Shown here: positions 8,193-15,986 of the stretch, one piece after another | Layout of the letters: every line of letters starts with the position of its first letter | Numbering within the stretch: the stretch's first letter is position 1 | Assembly: GCA_937958365.1 (NCBI GenBank) | Contig: CALFEW010000753.1 | Coordinates: forward strand, 1 to 26,400 | From: an uncultured Chloroflexota bacterium | GTDB lineage: Bacteria > Chloroflexota > Anaerolineae > Promineifilales > Promineifilaceae | Reading direction: 5' to 3' | DNA length: 26,400 bases | Made by a program: the position numbers and the translations under genes | The notes under the pieces: model-generated | The model's input: only the letters and a program-made list of their open reading frames with translations | What the model was told of the DNA's origin: nothing | Databases searched by the model: none

Positions 8193-8245
8193 TCCCATAT
8201 CACATGGCATAGAGTTAAAAATTCGTTAAGAGATGGTTAACTATC

Positions 8246-9001
8246 ATGTTAAAAAACGATCTGCTTTCTTATCTGGATGCTTACTTGCGTTTGGCTGAAT
8301 TTAAAGACTATGGACCACAAGGGTTGCAGTTGGAAGCAAGCGGCGAGGTGATCCACAAAATTGCTCTGTCCGTGGATACAGCGCCGCCGGTTATTGCTGC
8401 CGCCGCCGAGTGGGGCGCGGACATGCTGTTGGTGCATCACGGCATTTTGTGGCGCAGCGTAGAACGGCTGGCCGGGCCATTGGGGCGGCGGGTGCGCATG
8501 TTGGTGCAACATGACATCCATCTATACGCTGCTCACCTGGCATTGGATGGGCACGCCGAGGTGGGCAACAATGCCGTGTTGGCCGGCCTGCTCGACGTGG
8601 CCGTAGATGGCTGGTGGTGCGCGCCGATGGGGCTGCCGATTGGGGTATGGGGTCGGGCAACGGCCGTTCCTCCGCTCGCCCAATTCGTCCAAAAAATTGA
8701 ATCGCAGTTGCACACAAACGCCCGCGTGCTGGCCCATGGACCGGAAACCATCTCCCAGGTAGCCATCCTTTCCGGCTTTGGCGCTGACGAGGTTGCCGAG
8801 GCCAAAGCGTTGGGCTGCGATACGCTGCTGACCGGCGAGACCTCCCACGCCAATTACTGGGCCGCCGAAGACCACGGCATGAACGTCATCTTTGCCGGCC
8901 ATTACGCCACCGAAACAGTTGGCGTGCAGGCTTTAGGCCAACATCTGGCAGAGAAATTTGGTCTGGAGGCGAAGTTTTTTGATTTCCCAACGGCTATGTA
9001 A
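8246..9001 (+). CDS. Nif3-like dinuclear metal-centre protein
   Basis: The protein has 251 residues and belongs to the Nif3/YbgI family (DUF34; often labelled GTP cyclohydrolase I type 2 homologue). Metal ligands are visible in MLLVHHGILW and HLALDGHAEVGNN in the N-terminal half, and in LLTGETSHANYWAAEDHGMNVIFAGHYATE near the end, where His and Glu complete a two-metal site (quoted here as separate parts: LLTGE, HANYW, GHYATE). The physiological reaction is not settled. ATG 8246 is used, with only a weak ribosome site (GAGATGG) upstream. The gene diverges from the HNH gene and precedes kbl by 76 bp. The length fits the single-domain form. Confidence 0.92.
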   Translation: MLKNDLLSYLDAYLRLAEFKDYGPQGLQLEASGEVIHKIALSVDTAPPVIAAAAEWGADMLLVHHGILWRSVERLAGPLGRRVRMLVQHDIHLYAAHLALDGHAEVGNNAVLAGLLDVAVDGWWCAPMGLPIGVWGRATAVPPLAQFVQKIESQLHTNARVLAHGPETISQVAILSGFGADEVAEAKALGCDTLLTGETSHANYWAAEDHGMNVIFAGHYATETVGVQALGQHLAEKFGLEAKFFDFPTAM

Positions 9002-9020
9002 CGGCCGTCGTCATTTGCTT

Positions 9021-9063
9021 TATACTTCAAAGGTCGAAATTTTCACGGGTGTTTCCCACACCC
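9021..9063 (+). promoter_or_regulatory. Possible kbl leader signals: -10 box and small hairpin
   Basis: TATACT at 9021-9026 is a good -10 box, but no matching -35 box is seen. A six-base-pair hairpin (GGGTGT 9047-9052 with ACACCC 9058-9063, five-base loop) sits three bases before the ribosome site AAAGGAG. Either could control kbl; neither is proved. Confidence 0.3.
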
Positions 9064-9077
9064 ACAAAGGAGAAACT

Positions 9078-10259
9078 ATGGCTAACCACCGAACCGATTG
9101 GATTTCTGAGGAGATTGCCGGATTAAAAGAAGCCGGTTTGTTTAACGTCATTCGGACCATTGACTCACCGATGGATGCGCGGGTGAAGATAGACGGCCGT
9201 TACCTGCTCAACTTATGCGCTAATAATTACCTCGGTCTGGCAAATCATCCCCGCTTGCGCCAGGCGGCGCAGCAGGCCATCGAAACGCACGGCATCGGCC
9301 CCGGCGCAGTGCGCAGTATTGCCGGAACCATGTCTTTGCATGTTGAGCTGGAACGGCGTCTGGCCGAGTTCAAGCGCGCCGCTGCCTGCATCACGTTCCA
9401 GAGCGGCTTTGCCGCCAACATCGCCACCTTACCGGCCCTTGTTGGGCGCGGCGACGTTATTTTTTCGGACGAGTTGAACCACGCCAGCATTATTGATGGC
9501 ACGCGCCTGAGCCGGGCAGATGTGGTGCGTTACGCGCACAACGACGTGGACGATTTACGCCGCAAGATTGAAGCGACCACGGAATACGGCCGTCGCCTCA
9601 TCGTCACCGACGGCGTGTTTAGCATGGATGGCGACATCGCCCCACTGGATAAAATCTGCGATGTCGCCAATGAATATGACATTTTGTTGATGGTGGATGA
9701 CGCCCATGGTGAAGGTGTGTTGGGCGAAGGTGGGCGCGGCATTGTAGACCATTTTGGGCTGCACGGCCGTGTAGATATTGAAGTCGGCACCCTGAGCAAA
9801 GCCTTTGGCGTCGTCGGTGGATTGGTCGCCGGGCGGCAGGAGATTATAGATTGGTTGCGGCAGCGGGGACGGCCGTTCCTCTTCTCCAGCGCCATGACTG
9901 TGCCCGACGTCGCCGCCTGTCTGGAAGCCGTCAACGTCCTACAAGAATCCACCACCCTGGTAGACAAATTGTGGGCCAACGCCAAATTCTTCAAAGACGC
10001 CATGCAATCCTTCGGCTTCAATACCGGAGCCACGCAGACGCCTATTGTGCCGGTCATGTTAGGCGAGGCCAAATTGGCTCAGGCGTTTAGCCGCCGTCTC
10101 TTTGAAGAAGGCGTTTTTGCCATGGCCATTGGCTACCCCACTGTGCCACAGGGCAAAGCGCGCATCCGCGTGATGAATTCCGCCGCTCACAGCCCCGCCG
10201 ACCTTGAAGAGGCTTTGGAGATATTTAAGAAAGTCGGTCAAGAGTTGGGCGTGATTTAA
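9078..10259 (+). CDS. kbl: Glycine C-acetyltransferase (2-amino-3-ketobutyrate CoA ligase)
   Basis: This 393-residue, PLP-dependent alpha-oxoamine synthase interconverts glycine plus acetyl-CoA with 2-amino-3-oxobutyrate in threonine breakdown. NLCANNYLGLANHP (45-58) is typical of Kbl. DDAHGEGVLGEGG (207-219) supplies the PLP-binding Asp and His, and TLSKAFGVVGG (238-248) holds the Schiff-base lysine K241. The frame is open back to 8958, inside the Nif3-family gene, but AAAGGAG at 9066-9072 and the family length fix ATG 9078. BioF and HemA share the fold, but the N-terminal motif and length favour Kbl. The usual partner gene tdh is not in the window. A bidirectional terminator follows. Confidence 0.94.
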   Translation: MANHRTDWISEEIAGLKEAGLFNVIRTIDSPMDARVKIDGRYLLNLCANNYLGLANHPRLRQAAQQAIETHGIGPGAVRSIAGTMSLHVELERRLAEFKRAAACITFQSGFAANIATLPALVGRGDVIFSDELNHASIIDGTRLSRADVVRYAHNDVDDLRRKIEATTEYGRRLIVTDGVFSMDGDIAPLDKICDVANEYDILLMVDDAHGEGVLGEGGRGIVDHFGLHGRVDIEVGTLSKAFGVVGGLVAGRQEIIDWLRQRGRPFLFSSAMTVPDVAACLEAVNVLQESTTLVDKLWANAKFFKDAMQSFGFNTGATQTPIVPVMLGEAKLAQAFSRRLFEEGVFAMAIGYPTVPQGKARIRVMNSAAHSPADLEEALEIFKKVGQELGVI

Positions 10260-10286
10260 AAATCCGGGCTAACCCCCACACAACAA

Positions 10287-10327
10287 AAAACGCCGCCATC
10301 ATATTTATAACTTGATGGCGGCGTTTT
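10287..10327. terminator. Bidirectional terminator between kbl and the convergent small gene
   Basis: A perfect 11-bp stem (10291-10301 with 10313-10323) has an 11-base loop. It is bordered by AAAA on the left and TTTT on the right, so it works for transcripts from either side. Confidence 0.88.
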
Positions 10328-10351
10328 GCATTGCCTAGTGCGCCAGTGCGA

Positions 10352-10720
10352 TTACTGTTTCAACCTGGTGTTGCCGTTGACCGCATGTCCATTATGGTTG
10401 TGTAGTTCCAGTTCATTCATAAAAGCCTGGCGCAAATTATGGTTCGTGATGAGCTTCTGAAAAAAAGCCGGGTAGTTGGCGCCAATATCCACCCCTTTTA
10501 AGGCATCTTGGGCCACGATAAGCAGCCACTCATTGTCCTCATTAGTCAGTGGCGGAGCGTGCCAACGCGAAGCAGGTAGCAGCGCCAGGAATTCATCACC
10601 GGCTTCGGGCCAGACATTAAGCGCAAGCAATTTTTGCCGCAAATCAGCGATGTCGGTCTTGTTGTTTTCGTTGTATCGAGTCGATCGCAAGACGGGATTT
10701 AACGACGAGTCCATTATCAT
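10352..10720 (-). CDS. Hypothetical protein (122 aa)
   Basis: I do not recognise this protein. It is polar, with no signal peptide or membrane segment. The central part reads LRQKLLALNVWPEAGDEF then LLPASRWHAPPLTNEDNEW, and the end has NYPAFFQKLITNHNLRQAF before a His/Asn-rich tail. The run of short amphipathic helices with Leu, Trp and Phe suggests a small helical domain. Support for a real gene is its isolation between two intergenic gaps, a terminator at its 3' end that works in its direction, and normal composition. Against it, ATG 10720 (or ATG 10714) lacks a ribosome site. A TATAGT at 10805-10810 on this strand may be its -10 box. A regulatory role is possible but unsupported. Confidence 0.6.
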   Translation of the reverse strand: MIMDSSLNPVLRSTRYNENNKTDIADLRQKLLALNVWPEAGDEFLALLPASRWHAPPLTNEDNEWLLIVAQDALKGVDIGANYPAFFQKLITNHNLRQAFMNELELHNHNGHAVNGNTRLKQ

Positions 10721-10978
10721 AATAGGGTGCGCCCCGCTGCCTTTCAGGATTCCATTACATTGGTGGATCTCATATTGATCCTTTTACTTACGGGGCATGT
10801 GTGTACTATAACAAACTTCCCTCTGGTGAAAGAATAGGAATCTTGGACTATGAAGGTCCAGATACTTGCCGGTGTAGATTTTAGCTTATGGATAAAAGGT
10901 ACGAGCGAGGGAATGCCAACAACGCCAAGGCTTTGGAAAACGCCAAAATATCCGAGTTGTGTTTATCTGCCAGGCTGA

Positions 10979-12388
10979 CTAAACCGAAAAAGATTGCCCT
11001 AATTCCGGCACGAAAACATTGGCTAATCCCTGCTCTTCGCGTAGGGCGGCGGCAAAGGAAAAGGCAGCTTCCTCTTCGCCGTGGACGATAAAGGTGTGGT
11101 GCGGGCGTTTTTGCAGATGGCCGGTCCATTGCAGCAGTTCTCGGCGGTCAGCGTGGGCGCTGAAGCCGTTGATGGTTTCGACCTGGGCGTTGAGTTGATA
11201 CGCTTCGCCGAATATTTTCACCTGCGGCTGCTTTTCTACCAGGCGGCGACCAAGTGTGTTGGGCGCCTGCCAACCGACGATCAAAACGGTATTGCGTGGG
11301 TCTTCTATGTTGTTTTTGAGGTGATGCAGAATGCGGCCAGCTTCGGCCATGCCGCTGGCGCTGATGATGACGGCCGGTTCACGCAGGAAGTTTAGCTCTT
11401 TGGATTCGCTGGTGGAGCGCGTGTAGCGCATCATGTCGAAGCCGAAGGGGTCATTGCCGTGGTTGGCGAGGATGAACTGGCCGATTTCTTCGTCATAAGC
11501 TTCCGGGTGCAGACGGTAGATGCCAGTGGCGTCAATGGCCAGAGGGCTGTCTACGTAAATGGGTAGGTTGGGGGGAATATCGCGTTTTTCGACCAGTTGA
11601 TGGATGCGATACACCAGTTCTTGGGTACGGCCGACGGCAAAAGCGGGCACAATTAATTTGCCACCACGCACATAAGTTTCGTTGATGATTCTTTCCAGCT
11701 TGTTGCTGGCTTCCTCCAGGTCGGCGTGCAGGCGGTTGCCATAAGTGCTTTCGATGATGAGGATATCTGCGCCGTCCAGAAATTCGGGGTCGCGCAGGAT
11801 GGGGCGGTTGGGGCGACCCAGGTCGCCGGTGAAGACGAGCCGCACGTCACGCCGGGTTGCCTCATCTTCTACGTCTAACACGACGATAGCGGAACCGAGG
11901 ATGTGACCGGCGTCGTGGAAGGTGAGGGTGACGCCGGGGAATAATTTGTAGGAACGGCCGTAACCAATGCCGATGAATTGTTTCAAGCACTCGACAGCAT
12001 CTTCCAGATCGTATAAAGGTTCAAGGGGGGGCAGGTTCTTACGTTCGCGTTTTTTATTCAGGTATTCAATGTCGTAGCTTTGAATTTTGGCGCTGTCGCG
12101 CAGCATAATGGCGCAAAGGTCACGTGTAGCATAAGTGCAGACAATATCGCCCTGGAAGCCATTTTTGACCAGATTGGGCACGTTGCCGCTGTGGTCAATG
12201 TGGGCATGGGAGAGTACCAACACGTCAATACTGCCGGCGTCAAAGGGCAGGTTCAGGTTGCGTTGGTAGCTTTCCTGGCGTGAACCCTGGTATAGACCGC
12301 AATCCAGCAGAATCTTACGGCCGTTCACCGTCAAAAGGTGTTGCGACCCGGTTACTGTACGTACTGCACCATGAAATTGAATGTCCAT
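10979..12388 (-). CDS. Beta-CASP metallo-beta-lactamase-fold ribonuclease (CPSF73-like)
   Basis: This 469-residue protein has an MBL-fold domain with HAHIDHSGN (His61, His63, Asp65, His66), the zinc-binding motif 2. Later metal ligands are in FHDAGHILGSA and in the Asp of FTGDLGRP. The beta-CASP insert follows, with SASGMAEAGRILHHL, and the RNA-specificity part ends with NGFSAHADRRELLQW. Such enzymes are endo- or 5'-exoribonucleases related to eukaryotic CPSF73. It lacks the long C-terminal domain of RNase J and is closer to short bacterial and archaeal CPSF-like proteins. GGGGAG at 12395-12400, six bases from the ATG, fixes the start. It lies 16 bp behind rnd, so both RNA-processing enzymes are probably made from one transcript. 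Confidence 0.93.
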   Translation of the reverse strand: MDIQFHGAVRTVTGSQHLLTVNGRKILLDCGLYQGSRQESYQRNLNLPFDAGSIDVLVLSHAHIDHSGNVPNLVKNGFQGDIVCTYATRDLCAIMLRDSAKIQSYDIEYLNKKRERKNLPPLEPLYDLEDAVECLKQFIGIGYGRSYKLFPGVTLTFHDAGHILGSAIVVLDVEDEATRRDVRLVFTGDLGRPNRPILRDPEFLDGADILIIESTYGNRLHADLEEASNKLERIINETYVRGGKLIVPAFAVGRTQELVYRIHQLVEKRDIPPNLPIYVDSPLAIDATGIYRLHPEAYDEEIGQFILANHGNDPFGFDMMRYTRSTSESKELNFLREPAVIISASGMAEAGRILHHLKNNIEDPRNTVLIVGWQAPNTLGRRLVEKQPQVKIFGEAYQLNAQVETINGFSAHADRRELLQWTGHLQKRPHHTFIVHGEEEAAFSFAAALREEQGLANVFVPELGQSFSV

Positions 12389-12404
12389 GAAAGTCTCCCC
12401 AGGT

Positions 12405-13538
12405 TTACTCCTGATGGTTAGACAGCAATTTGATAATGTCGTTACCGTAAGTCTGGCAGCGCCAGTCGCCCATTTCGGGTAGTTGGGCCAATTCGTCTAC
12501 AGAATGGGGGTTTTGCCGGGCAATGGTCCAGAGCGTTTCCCGGCTGAGGATGACGTCTGACTCGACGCCGCGTTTTTGGGCGCGATGTTTGCGCCAGTTG
12601 TGCAGCTTTTCATAGCGACACAACACGTCATCGGCCGGGCGTGACGGCCGTTTCGGTTGTTTCGGCGCGGGCGATGACAGGTTTTCTTCGATGATACGCA
12701 GCAGCGTTTTGCCGTAACGCCGCACCTGCCCGGAGGACATGCCATAAATCTGGTGTAAATCGTCCAGGCTTCGTGGCGTTTGCCGGGCCATTTCCAGCAT
12801 GGTTCGGTCGCCAAATATCTTAAAGAGGGGTTGGTTGCGGCGCTGCGCTTCCTGGTCTCGATAAATGTTGATGGCTTTGAGGATGGCGCGCTGCGCGCCG
12901 GTTAACTCATTGACGCCATGAATGGACCAAAAGTTGTCGGGGTCAAATTCGTGGTTGCCCGGTTGAACTTTGGTTTGTTCCAGGAAGATTTCTTGGGCTT
13001 CAGCCAGGCAGTTGGCGCTTTTGAGTTCGTCGCCCAGGAGGTCGCGTAGTTGCAGCAGGTGGCGGGTATCGTGCTGGGCATAGATAAGCTGCGCCGGGGT
13101 AAGCGGCCGTTTGCACCAGTTCGATTTTTGATACTGCTTATCGAGCTGCAAATCGAACAATTGGGTTAATAGGCTGGCCAGACCGTACTGCTTATAACCG
13201 AGAATGCGCGCGGCCCACATGGTATCGAACAGATTGTTCAATTCCCATTGATATTCTCGTTTGAGCAGGATTAAGTCGTATTCGGCGGCGTGGAATACTT
13301 TTTCGACGGCCGTGTCTGCCAGCAATTCTCCTAAACCACTCAGGTCCAATCTGGCCACAGGATCAATGATGTAATCTTGCGCAGGAATGGAAATCTGGAT
13401 CAGGCAAATACGTTCCCGGTAAGCGTACATACTGTTAGCTTCCAGGTCTATGGCAAAACGAGGTTCTTGTTGGAGGGCAGCCAGACAATCTTGCCAGTCG
13501 GTCAGCGTCGTAATCAGTTGGTGTGGTGGCAACGGCAC
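12405..13538 (-). CDS. rnd: Ribonuclease D-like 3'-5' exoribonuclease with two HRDC domains
   Basis: The DEDD nuclease domain begins with FAIDLEANSM (ExoI), continues with FDTMWAARILGY (ExoII), and has YAQHDTRHLLQL (ExoIII, YX3D type). Two HRDC domains follow, one starting at GVNELTGAQRAIL and one at RYEKLHNWRKHRAQ. RNase D trims tRNA and other small RNA 3' ends. The frame is open to TTG 13664 with an ATG at 13628, but neither has a ribosome site, and that ATG overlaps a perfect TATAAT. GTG 13538 has GGAG eight bases upstream and gives 377 residues, close to the 375 of E. coli RNase D. I therefore prefer GTG 13538; the longer form is possible. The gene is followed by the beta-CASP RNase after 16 bp. 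Confidence 0.88.
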   Translation of the reverse strand: MPLPPHQLITTLTDWQDCLAALQQEPRFAIDLEANSMYAYRERICLIQISIPAQDYIIDPVARLDLSGLGELLADTAVEKVFHAAEYDLILLKREYQWELNNLFDTMWAARILGYKQYGLASLLTQLFDLQLDKQYQKSNWCKRPLTPAQLIYAQHDTRHLLQLRDLLGDELKSANCLAEAQEIFLEQTKVQPGNHEFDPDNFWSIHGVNELTGAQRAILKAINIYRDQEAQRRNQPLFKIFGDRTMLEMARQTPRSLDDLHQIYGMSSGQVRRYGKTLLRIIEENLSSPAPKQPKRPSRPADDVLCRYEKLHNWRKHRAQKRGVESDVILSRETLWTIARQNPHSVDELAQLPEMGDWRCQTYGNDIIKLLSNHQE

Positions 13539-13626
13539 AAACAAATCTCCGATATTGTGTTTGCTAGGGTGGTTACGGATGGCTGGAATTGCAGTCGTTG
13601 AATTGCCATCCTGTAGTTTAATGGAC

Positions 13627-13647
13627 ATTATACCATTTGTGTCAAAT
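13627..13647 (-). promoter_or_regulatory. Extended -10 promoter of rnd with operator-like palindrome
   Basis: On the minus strand TGGTATAAT is an extended -10 element (TATAAT at 13627-13632). Immediately upstream is the perfect inverted repeat CATTTG-ACA-CAAATG. The TTGACA inside it is only seven bases from the -10 box, too near to act as a -35 box, so the palindrome is more likely a regulator site. Initiation would fall near 13620. Confidence 0.5.
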
Positions 13648-13734
13648 GGGGTGTCGGAAGGCAAATCTGGCCCATATTGCCGGGCGTATGTAATTTGTAA
13701 ATTAAGAAATTTAGTGTATCAAAGGAGCCATCGC

Positions 13735-13809
13735 ATGAAAGCAGGGTTCGTTGATGAGTCGAAACATGAAAAATACCGCCAAAGTGCTCTATATAGAAGA
13801 CGACAATGA
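13735..13809 (+). CDS. Possible leader peptide ORF (24 aa) overlapping the kinase start
   Basis: ATG 13735 has the best ribosome site of this region, AAAGGAG at 13721-13727 with seven bases of spacing. It reads MKAGFVDESKHEKYRQSALY and ends RRRQ after 24 codons, in a different frame from the kinase gene that starts inside it. It could be a leader that couples translation to the kinase, or a sign of a one-base error in the A-run near 13770. No homology was recognised. Confidence 0.35.
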   Translation: MKAGFVDESKHEKYRQSALYRRRQ

Positions 13810-15019
13810 CAGCCGACGGCTGGTTTCACGGGTTTTGCAAAATTCGGGGTATGAGGTTGTTTTGGCGGCGGATGGGTTGGAGGGTGTGACGATTGCTCAG
13901 GAGGCGCTGCCCAATCTGGTATTGATGGATATTAACCTGCCGAACATGGACGGCCGTGCTGTCACCACTCGGTTGCGCAGCCTGCCCCATCTGGAAGACA
14001 TCCCCATCGTTGCCCTGACGGCCAATAATTCACCCGGCAGTCAGGAATTGGCTTTAGCGGCCGGCTGCACCGGCTATCTGACCAAACCGATTGACGTAGA
14101 CGCTTTGCCGGGTGAGGTGGAGGCGTTTTTGCACGGCCGTAAACAAACGCTCGCCGACGCCACCCGCTGCCTCCAACTTGAACGCCACGCGCAGGACATT
14201 GTCACGCAATTGGAAGGTAAGCTGCGCGAATTGGAAATCAGCAATCAGCGCCTTTACCGGTTGGACCGTTTGAAAAGTGATTTTATCACCCTGGCTTCGC
14301 ATGAATTACGCACACCGCTGACGTTGGTTAGTGGTTACGCCCAGTTATTGGCGATGCAGCTGCGCCAACTGCAAGAGGAAGATCAGCAAGGGGCGGTGGA
14401 TTGGGAACGGCCGTTGCTCTCTGTGGACAAGCTCAATCAAGGCATGGTTCGTCTGGCGCAAGTGGTGGACGAGATCATCGGCATCTCGCGCATTGCCACC
14501 AATCGCCTGGATATATCGCTGCAAACCGTCTCTTTGGCCGAGATTGTGGCTGACGTCATGACCGAATCGCAGTCGGTTCGCGCCAGGCGTTCTATTCGGA
14601 TTGACGTGATAGGTTTGGAAAGTTTGCCGCCGATTCAAGGAGACCGGGAACATTTGCAAACGGCCGTCGCCAATGTCGTAGAAAACGCGATCAAATTCAC
14701 GCCAGACGGCCGTTCCATCACCATCACCGGCCAGGTGAAAGACGGGGCCGTCATTCTAGACGTGCGAGATACCGGCATCGGCATTGCTCCCGAAGACCAG
14801 CCCTATATTTTTGACCAGTTTTTTGTGGTTGGCTCGATTGACCACCATTCCAGCAGCAAATCTTCGTTTTTGGGTGGCGGCCTGGGCGTGGGGTTAGCGG
14901 TAGCCAGAGGCATTATCCAGGCGCATAACGGCCGTATCTGGGTCGAAAGCCCCGGTCAAGACTTCGACGCCCTTCCCGGCAGCACCTTCCACATCCTTCT
15001 CCCCAAAGTGAATAGTTAA
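13754..15019 (+). CDS. Hybrid receiver-histidine kinase
   Basis: This cytoplasmic protein of about 421 residues starts with a receiver domain (about 9-125) with acidic pair ED/D, phospho-acceptor D59 in LVLMDINLPNMDG, and Lys in YLTKPID. A coiled linker (130-170) leads to a HisKA domain, where DFITLASHELRTPL carries His183, and a HATPase_c domain with N box VVENAIKFTPDG, G1 DVRDTGIGIAPEDQ and G2 GGLGVGLAVARGII. There is no membrane segment, so it probably takes phosphate from another kinase through its own receiver and passes a signal on. TTG 13751, ATG 13754 and ATG 13766 are possible starts; none has a good ribosome site, while an out-of-frame ATG at 13735 does. No cognate regulator gene is adjacent. 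Confidence 0.93.
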   Translation: MSRNMKNTAKVLYIEDDNDSRRLVSRVLQNSGYEVVLAADGLEGVTIAQEALPNLVLMDINLPNMDGRAVTTRLRSLPHLEDIPIVALTANNSPGSQELALAAGCTGYLTKPIDVDALPGEVEAFLHGRKQTLADATRCLQLERHAQDIVTQLEGKLRELEISNQRLYRLDRLKSDFITLASHELRTPLTLVSGYAQLLAMQLRQLQEEDQQGAVDWERPLLSVDKLNQGMVRLAQVVDEIIGISRIATNRLDISLQTVSLAEIVADVMTESQSVRARRSIRIDVIGLESLPPIQGDREHLQTAVANVVENAIKFTPDGRSITITGQVKDGAVILDVRDTGIGIAPEDQPYIFDQFFVVGSIDHHSSSKSSFLGGGLGVGLAVARGIIQAHNGRIWVESPGQDFDALPGSTFHILLPKVNS

Positions 15020-15043
15020 CAGTTGACAGTTAACTATCAACTG
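15016..15043. repeat. Heptad repeat, four units (TTAACAG type)
   Basis: Four units of seven bases, close to TTAACAG, run without a gap across the stop codon of the kinase gene and into the 3' end of the convergent epimerase gene. It also makes the inverted repeat TAGTTAAC (15013-15020) / GTTAACTA (15029-15036). Related runs occur at 17833 and 24567. Confidence 0.7.
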
Positions 15044-15986
15044 CCACATACCATTCCCAAAAGCGCTTCACCCCTTCAGCCACCGGCACCTTCGGATCAT
15101 AGCCCAGCAAATTCCGGGCTTTGGTGATGTCCGCCTGGTTCAAGACAAAATCGGCCGCCGGTTTGGGTTTATTAACCAGATTCGCTTTCTTACCCGCCAG
15201 CGTCTCAATCATCGTTACAAAGTCACGCAGCAGGGTGGGTTCGCCCCGGCCTAGATTGATGATTTCGTAGCCCAACGGCCGGTCCAGGGCGGCCACCACG
15301 CCATCGGTGGTATCGTCTACGAAGGTCCAGTCGCGGTACATTTGCCCGCCTTCGTAAAGAGGCACCTGCGTCCCTTTGGTCACACTTTCGGCCAGCAAGT
15401 AGGCCATCATATCTGGCCGCCCACTGGGGCCATACACCGTGAAAAAGCGCACCACAGTAAAATTAAGCCCAAACAGGTGGTGATAGGAATGGCCTAAAAT
15501 TTCCGCGCCGCGTTTGGCCGCAGCATAAGGCTGCAACACCCGGTCACATGGGTCCGTTTCCACAAAAGGCACAACCTGACTGTTCCCATAAACAGAGGAA
15601 GTTGAAGCAAATACAAAATTCTGCACTGTGCCCGCAGCCAGCGCGGCATCCATCAGGTTTTGTGTGCCGTTCAAATCTACCTGCACGTACAGCGCCGGAT
15701 ATTTGACGGCGTTGCGCACGCCGGCCAACGCCGCCAGATGGGCCACGGCCTCAAATTTTTCCTCGGCAAAGAGGGCAAGCATCCGTTCTCTGTCGGTGAT
15801 GTCGGCCGTGATCATTCTAAAGTTGGCGTATTGGGCGAGTTCCTGGGCACGGCCGTATTTTCGTTCCGCGTCATACACGATGGCGTTGAAATTATCCAGG
15901 CCCACCACTTCATCGCCGCGCCGGGCCAATTTGGCCGCCAGATGGCTGCCGATAAAACCGGCCGCGCCGGTGACAAGAATTTTCAT
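15030..15986 (-). CDS. NAD-dependent sugar-nucleotide epimerase (UDP-glucuronate 4-epimerase-like)
   Basis: This 318-residue extended short-chain dehydrogenase begins with the Rossmann motif VTGAAGFIGSHL. The catalytic Ser and Tyr-Lys pair are seen in ASTSSVYG and QPYAAAKRG. RFFTVYGPSGRPDM and YEGGQMYRDWTFVDD are typical of UDP-glucuronate or UDP-galacturonate 4-epimerases used for surface sugars. The exact substrate cannot be told from sequence alone. The frame is open to 16061, but GGGGAG at 15995-16000, eight bases from ATG 15986, fixes the start. That ATG overlaps the recJ stop codon as ATGA, which points to coupled translation. The 3' end lies in heptad repeats. Confidence 0.92.
   Translation of the reverse strand: MKILVTGAAGFIGSHLAAKLARRGDEVVGLDNFNAIVYDAERKYGRAQELAQYANFRMITADITDRERMLALFAEEKFEAVAHLAALAGVRNAVKYPALYVQVDLNGTQNLMDAALAAGTVQNFVFASTSSVYGNSQVVPFVETDPCDRVLQPYAAAKRGAEILGHSYHHLFGLNFTVVRFFTVYGPSGRPDMMAYLLAESVTKGTQVPLYEGGQMYRDWTFVDDTTDGVVAALDRPLGYEIINLGRGEPTLLRDFVTMIETLAGKKANLVNKPKPAADFVLNQADITKARNLLGYDPKVPVAEGVKRFWEWYVAVDS

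Noticed and set aside
8958..9077. Upstream extension of kbl into the Nif3-family gene
   Set aside because: The ribosome site and family length place the start at ATG 9078.
10744..10773. Ten-codon ORF on the minus strand ahead of the small hypothetical gene, with AAAGGA upstream
   Set aside because: Too short to distinguish from chance; no regulatory peptide pattern.
13639..13644. Minus-strand TTGACA near rnd as a -35 box
   Set aside because: Only seven bases from TATAAT; better explained as the centre of the CATTTG-ACA-CAAATG palindrome.
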